Positions 22,297-64,000 of a stretch of DNA of 64,000 nt are shown piece by piece (the first letter of the stretch is position 1; each line of letters starts with the position of its first letter). Source of the DNA: Chelydra serpentina (lineage: Eukaryota; Chordata; Testudines; Chelydridae); assembly GCA_037349315.1 (NCBI GenBank), contig JBAIAC010000035.1:13220501-13284500 (forward strand), given 5' to 3'. The position numbers and the translations under genes are program-made. Under the pieces are notes generated by a model, which was not told where the DNA came from, made no database searches, and was given only the letters and a program-made list of their open reading frames with translations.

Positions 22297-22789
22297 ATGT
22301 CCCCAACCCTCCGTCCCTGGAAAATGTCCCGTGCCCACCACTATGCTCCCAACACACTATCCCTAGAAGATGCCCCTTGCCCACTCCACCTTGGTAACTT
22401 GTCATCCCTGGAAATTACCCCACCCACTAACCTGCCATCCCTGGAAAATTCTCTGTGCCTAACTCTCCCCAACTCGCCATCAGTAGAAAATACCACATAC
22501 CAACTCCTATCTTGGTAATCTGCCATGTCTGGAAAATGCATTGTGCTCCCACTTACCCTGATAATCTGCTCTCTCTGGAAAATGCCTAATGCCCCCGCTC
22601 ACCCTGGTAATCTGCCATTTTGGCAAAATATCCTGCACCCACTGCCACTGTCCTAATCTGCTATGCCTGGAAAATTTCCACCCCCACCATGGAAATGTGC
22701 CATTTTAGGGAAATTCCCCTAGCCCACTACTATTTTGGTGTCCTGCTATCTCCAGGAAATTCCCCATGCCCACTCCCACCAGATTAACG

Positions 22790-23060
22790 TACTAGAATGT
22801 TCTAGTGGATAGGGCACTGGACTGGGATTCAGGAATCCTGTGTCCTGTGTGTGACTCAACCATTGTCCTGTACTGTGATCTTGGGCAAGTCACTTCACTT
22901 CTCTGTGCTGCAGTTTCACCTCACATTTGGTCTATCTTGTCTAGACTGAGAACTGTTTGCAGCAAAAACTGTCTTGCTATGTGTCTTTTTCAGTGCCTAG
23001 CACAATGAAGCCCTGATTGTATTTGGAGTTTCTATGAGATACTGTAGTATAGAAAATAAT
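22790..23060 (+). repeat. tRNA-derived SINE
   Basis: Block order CTAGTGGATAGGGCACTGGACTGGGATTCAGG (22802 onward), CTTGGGCAAGTCACTTCACTTC, CTGTGCTGCAGTTTCACC, then a tail with GTGCCTAGCACAATG. This is the layout of MIR/core-type SINEs common in turtles. Confidence 0.75.
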
Positions 23061-24200
23061 CTGTGGAATTGAATAATAATCATCTGTGGAATCAGGCGTG
23101 ATCTGTTATTGCTGAGAATTTTTTTATTTTTTTTTTTACTCCCCATCTGTTGCTGCAGTAAATTGCCTGTCATGGGAAATAACCTTTCATTCTCAAAAAA
23201 TACCATGCTGCAGCGAATGATGCACAGGGCAAACTGCTCCATGCCTCACCTAATGAAATAACAGCCAAACAGCTAAAATGCACATCTTGGTTTCATCCAG
23301 CAATTCCTTTCTCTGTGTTCATTATCAATAATCCCTTTACTCTCCGTCTCTGGATTGTTGCCTTGGGTCTGCTATTGAGTTTATTTTTCTTAAATTATAA
23401 ATAAATCATATTGACAAATATTGATAGGTAAAATACCTCCTGCTCCTAAATACTATGCCCCACAATCTTGTAACAGCTGTACATGGGCTGCGACCCTGCT
23501 GCCTGTACTGGGTTGCACTGATTTCAGTAAACTCCATGTGGCTGCCAGGGCCTGCCTACATGATTGTAGGTCTAGGCCTGCAAATCTAGCAAAGACAACA
23601 ATATCTCATAGCACTAGGACCTTATGTGAGTTAGATTGTGGGGAGGGAGGTTGGGGAGGGAAGGGAGATAACTGTAGAACAACCTGAAAGCCAGTCCATA
23701 TATGCCTGAGGTTTGATACTGTGTTTGTAGTACAACAGCAAATTCTGAAATTTTTCAAAAAAAAGTGTTAATTTCTATAATTTTTTCTTATTGACACCTT
23801 TTGAGCAAAAGCTCATAAAATTCAGTTATAGTTTTTACTATAGTTAATTCAGGATATTTCTTTTACTAAACACTCGGGAAATGTTAAACATTTTTAGGCT
23901 GACCGTAGTAGTTTAGTTGTAATGGGGAATAAGCAAAAAGTGGTAAGTTTTTTAATTTACCATTCTATATTTTGGTTGGCTTTTCACTGAGAAAAATCTC
24001 TAAACCAAAAATAAGATTTTCATTACAAAATAATTTAAAGGAGTGTCTGTAATCCACACCTTCAACCATAATCGAAGAATCTTTGCTCTGCTTTCTTAAA
24101 TTACACATAACATTTTTTTTTATAGTACAAGATTTTTTGGGAGAAATGGGATAATGTTTGGTACCTAGATCATCACTAAATTTAACTGTTTATTTTGTAG
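23061..24200. other. Probable RAD50 intron 1, distal part
   Basis: No coding exon is seen. A frame at 23421-23687 has no recognisable features. The sequence becomes AT-rich and ends in the acceptor TTTATTTTGTAG at 24189-24200. Confidence 0.5.
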
Positions 24201-60250
<36,050 letters not shown>

Positions 60251-60553
60251 AACTTTGAAATAATTTTGTATTGTAGGATGACTCAGTAACACAGCAAAAA
60301 TTAAGATACTGGATATGAAGAAAGGAACTATATTTTCTGACTCTGAAAAAAAGTATAGCTTAATGTTTAAATTCTAGTTAAGTAGTATCAAACTATTGTA
60401 CTGTTAAACTCTGCATCTTAAAAAAAATCTAAAAGATACACATTTCTGTGCTTGTTTTAAATATAAATACAAAAATATGGTGGATTTTGAATGATTACAA
60501 AATGCTTAGATAGCATTATAAATGTACCTGGTGCTTTTAAAAATATAAATAAA
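60251..60553 (+). other. RAD50: RAD50 3' UTR, proximal
   Basis: AT-rich sequence following the stop codon, without introns or ORFs, ending at the first canonical poly(A) signal. Mammalian RAD50 also has longer 3' UTRs, so distal sites beyond this window's interpretation are possible. Confidence 0.6.
60548..60553 (+). terminator. Candidate RAD50 poly(A) signal AATAAA
   Basis: First canonical AATAAA after the stop (298 nt downstream). It lies immediately before the retroelement sequence that starts near 60554. Confidence 0.6.
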
Positions 60554-62340
60554 GGCATGTTCTTCGAGTATGTGTCAGCATGGATTCCACTGTAAGTGCA
60601 CATGTCTCATGCATGCAAGGTCAGATTCTTTTGAATAGCAGTGTCTGTTAGGGCTGTGTACATGCCCTGTGCCGCATAAAGGGCAGAGTGTTCCACCATC
60701 CCTCAGTTCCTTCTAACTGCCTATGGTGGCAAGATGGAACCCAGCAAGTCTCCAATCTTCTACTTTTCAGAGCTTCAAACTTGTATTTTTTCAGTTAAAT
60801 TGCTGAAGAAAATTTATCTTTACCCTTCTTCCATGTTTTCTTTGATTGGCTGTCCCCTATTCCTCCCCAAAAGGAGGGAGGGACAAACGGACGGACACAC
60901 ACCCCCATCCCCACCCACCCACCCACCCTTGAACAGCAGGGCAAGATTCTGTACGCTAACATGGTTGACTCTAAACCATCAGAGTTCTAATCCTGCCCGT
61001 CCTGTGATGGACTCATCCCCCTCAGTCATTGATACAACCTGTGACTCTTCTGCATGGAGGCTCCAGCATCCCCCACTCCAGAGTGGCAACCAGCTCCAGA
61101 ATTGGTGCAGATGCCACATTACTCTATGGCACTGCCATTTGAAGTGATTTACTTGTCCTCACTCTCGCTAGTTTACTCCTTCTGGCATTGAGCAGGGATG
61201 CCTTTCCCCTGCCTTCAGAGAGCAACCCCAAGGACATTGCCACAAGTCCCTTGCTAGGATCTCCGTCCCAGGCAGGGCATAAATGACACTGGGCCAACCA
61301 GCCTCAAGTAAATCAGTATCCCATGCCACCTTAGCTATAACTGACTTAACTGGGGACTATCATTGCACGTGGCCTGGAGCAGATCCCCCTTTCACGCATC
61401 CAGGAAGAGAAGGAGATCTGATTCTCCAGCAGCATCACTGTCCAGGCCTCGTCACCTGATGAGGCAGTGACAACAGCTCCTCCCCTAGGAGCTGATGACT
61501 TCAGAGCATTCTCCTGCCTGACTTTGTAGAGACTCTGGACATTGAAATAGTATTAATATGAGAGAAGTCCCACGTGCTTTTGGGGATGGTTTTTAAGTTT
61601 GACAACTCCAGCCAGGATTTCTCTCCCCATCAGTGAGGCATACTGAAGCCAGTTAAGGGACTCTATCAGAATCCATCCACTCTCTCCTCTATCTAAACAG
61701 GTGGGAAAAAATAACCAGATGTCTCTGAAGGGCTTTTAATGTTTTTACATCCACCAACTCCAGAATCTTCAGTGGTGTTCACATTCCAGTAGAAAAAACG
61801 TCATCACAGGGTACACCTACAGACAAAGTCGCAAAGAAATTAGACCTGTGTGGGTTCAAAGAGTACACTCCTGCCTGAATCCAGCTCCAGGTATAGCACT
61901 ATCAAGCCCAGTTAGCAAAATATAACATTTCTCACCTGGGAGAGGGTCACTCCCCTCCTGTTAGAGATCTCTGACAGGAGAACAACAGGGAGGAGTTGCA
62001 AGAAATCGTAAGAGTCCCAAATGGTTGCTAGAATGTCACCGCGGGTGGCCATGGACATATCCAGCACAGTCACAGAGTTGATGAGATGGACCTCTTAGTT
62101 GTTAGCATCTGGGTTACGCAAAAAGGTACAAGTCGCCTCCCCTTTGAGAGGTTGTAGCTCTTTAGCCAAAGAACCGATGATGCCCTCCATTCTCTGAAGG
62201 TCTCGAGGAGTATGTTATTGCTGTTAGGGATTTACATATCATCTCTCTACCAGAAACCATAAAGCTATCGACCTTGGTAGAGCATGCCATTTTGCTCACA
62301 AGGCTGACAACCTGCCATTTTACACGCAAGGCTGGCAATT
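60554..62340 (+). mobile_element. Degenerate retrotransposon, promoter-like end and ORF1/gag-like remnant
   Basis: 60554-60730 has the layout of a promoter-bearing turtle retroelement end (ATGGATTCCACTG, then GCCGCATAAAGGGC, then CCTCAGTTCCTTC), followed by an ATG at 60734. Further on, 61800-61860 and 62120-62160 resemble pieces of an ORF1/gag-like protein in scattered frames. Many stops and frameshifts show it is dead. Assignment to a DIRS or Gypsy group is a guess from resemblance. Confidence 0.45.
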
Positions 62341-63740
62341 TTCTGCCTCAGCAGGTATCTCAGTTTTCCAGGAGACATCTGTCCTCCTCCATCGTTCACC
62401 TGATGCCATCACAAAGGCAGCAAGTGTGGCGGGAGGGTTGAGAGCCACACTGGAGCCAACCGAAAGCCTGCCACTACCTTTTGGAGCTGCCTTTCCCATT
62501 TCAACCAACCTTTTGATCCATTGTCCTATTGGATAAATGGGTGTTAGCATGGCCACCCTGTTCATTTCCACCAATCGAGCTGCAGAGAAAAGAAAAAGTA
62601 CCTTTCTCCCCAAACCTTTTCCCCATTTCCAGTGGTAACAAGGTCTCTAATATTCACTCAGGTTCTCAAGTAAGCATTAACCTCTGTGAAGAAAGCATGC
62701 ATTCCCTGCCCACCTTGCTCTACAACCTCTTGTAATGGTTTGACCTAAGTCCTATTCAAGAGTTCCTTGCATCTCTTCTCCAAGTCCATTGTGGACAGTG
62801 AAGAAGAACCCACTCTTTCTTAAAATGAGTGGGGGAATGCCTTTGAAATCTCTAAAGAGAGCTTCTCATCATGAAATAGCGGTAGTGTCACCCACAAATC
62901 TAAAGGTGTTTGGGGGAAAAACAACAGAAAACCCAACAAAAACAACTCCCCAAACATACAAATACAAGGAAAATGTCCTTGGCAGGGTGGGGCAGAGGGC
63001 AGAGAGTCTGGGCCATAGGCACCGACTGACTCTGGGGGTGCTCTGGGGGTTCAGCACCCACCAGCCACAGCTGTTTGGCCGTGCCACAGGGAAAACTAAA
63101 AGTCAGCGCCTGTTGTCAGGGCCCCGGTATAATTTAGAATATGTAGAGATCACCAGCAGCAGTGCATCGTGCTCAAGCTCTGCTACCTCCCCACTCTCCA
63201 CCTCACAATACGCATGCCCTATGTCTCCGGAGATGGCGAATGGGCGTTGTTAAAACTAGAACAACTAGCCATCCCCAGGATACTTTTATGGAGCTACCTG
63301 TCAGATTTCCCCTACGATTTCATATCTTGACGCAGGGAGCTTATCCAGTAAGAATAGTATTTGTCTCCAGCCACTAGGTGCAGTTCATTTCTACAACCCA
63401 TCTCCCAAAATTCTGTGATGTATGTACTGTTCACCTTCTCTCTGCATTTCTGGAGATGGTTCAGTGTTGCAGCATAGCCTGTGCTGGGCACATCCTTCTC
63501 TCCAGAACTTCTGCCTCAAGGGCAGCAGTTGGTGGCAGTTTGCTTTGCTCCCAACCATTTCCTATGGCAACGTTTAGTTGCCATATAATTGATAATTTTT
63601 TTCTTCCTTTTCTCCTGGATTCGGTAATTGGCAGGGTGGTGGCCTCATCCACCTGCCACTCTTCTGACTCCCACTCCCCTCAGGCAGTAGCAGGGCCAGG
63701 GCATCCAATTCACCAAACAGATGCCACATTTGGTTCTGGC
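62341..63740. other. Intergenic, repeat-like but unassigned
   Basis: Several short frames occur on both strands (for example 62789-63253, 63378-63797) without domains. 63010-63100 resembles a widespread turtle repeat (GGGGGTGCTCTGGGGGTTCA). Confidence 0.35.
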
Positions 63741-64000
63741 CTTGGTGACTGCTACAGACCACCAAATCATGAGAGGACAAGATCACCAGCTTCTTAGGCA
63801 CCTATCTATAATATGTAGGGAAAAAAAGCTGCGTTATCTTAGGGGACGTCAATCTGACATATACTGATGGTCTCATGCTGCCGGTATTGAAACATCCTTG
63901 GAATTTCTAAAAATTATAGATGACAATTTCCTCAATGAAAGAGCACTGCCTCCAAGTGGACTGCAGAGGTCCACTCCAAACAGTTCTGCCATACAGCTTC
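63741..64000 (+). mobile_element. Non-LTR retrotransposon endonuclease-domain relic
   Basis: CYRPPN at about 63750 and, about 75 nt on, a frame reading LGDVN recall the YRPP and GDFN motifs of AP-type endonucleases in LINE ORF2. Stops interrupt it, and the window ends within it. Confidence 0.5.

Noticed and set aside
61000..63800. A start of IL13 near the right edge
   Set aside because: No signal-peptide exon or four-helix cytokine exon could be recognised; the region is retroelement and repeat-like. IL13 is expected beyond the window.

Overview
This is vertebrate nuclear DNA, almost certainly from a turtle. It has intron-rich genes and a very high load of sauropsid-type repeats: CR1 LINEs, a Penelope-like element, hAT elements with 8-bp target duplications, and Harbinger-like MITEs with TIRs such as GGGCTTGTCTA. 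The turtle call rests on recognising these repeat families and is inference. The two genes, their order and their opposite orientation match the IL5-RAD50 part of the amniote Th2 cytokine cluster. IL13 and IL4 would be expected beyond the right edge.

Layout. 1-10.7 kb: repeat-rich intergenic DNA (antisense CR1, a MIR-like SINE, an 8-bp-TSD hAT element with a nested MITE, an LTR-like repeat). 10.7-13.2 kb, minus strand: a complete four-exon IL5-type cytokine gene. Its exons are too short to show as one long ORF. It has a TATA box, GATA and NFAT-like motifs upstream and an AU-rich element downstream. 13.2-19.4 kb: intergenic DNA with no supported gene. 19.4-22.3 kb: a G-rich minisatellite, a C-rich repeat, a CpG island (probable RAD50 promoter) and a 73-bp higher-order minisatellite. 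24.2-60.55 kb, plus strand: RAD50. All 25 coding exons are identified with GT..AG junctions, and they sum to 3939 nt, or 1312 codons plus stop. 60.55-64 kb: degenerate retroelement DNA.

Gene roles. RAD50 is the SMC-like ATPase of the MRE11-RAD50-NBN DNA-repair complex. Walker A (K42), Q-loop (Q159), the zinc hook CPVC (C681/C684), signature (S1202), Walker B (D1231/E1232) and the H-loop (H1269) are all present. IL5 is a secreted four-helix cytokine that drives eosinophil biology in mammals. The two genes are functionally unrelated. In mouse, however, the 3' introns of RAD50 hold the Th2 locus control region, so the repeat-poor 6.4-kb intron 21 deserves attention as regulatory DNA.

Most remaining structure is transposon archaeology. 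It includes a Penelope-like insertion with internally inverted halves, a perfect 14-bp TSD and a nested MITE; a hAT element whose dimerisation-domain sequence appears in both orientations; and a family of palindromic repeats scattered through intergenic and intronic DNA.
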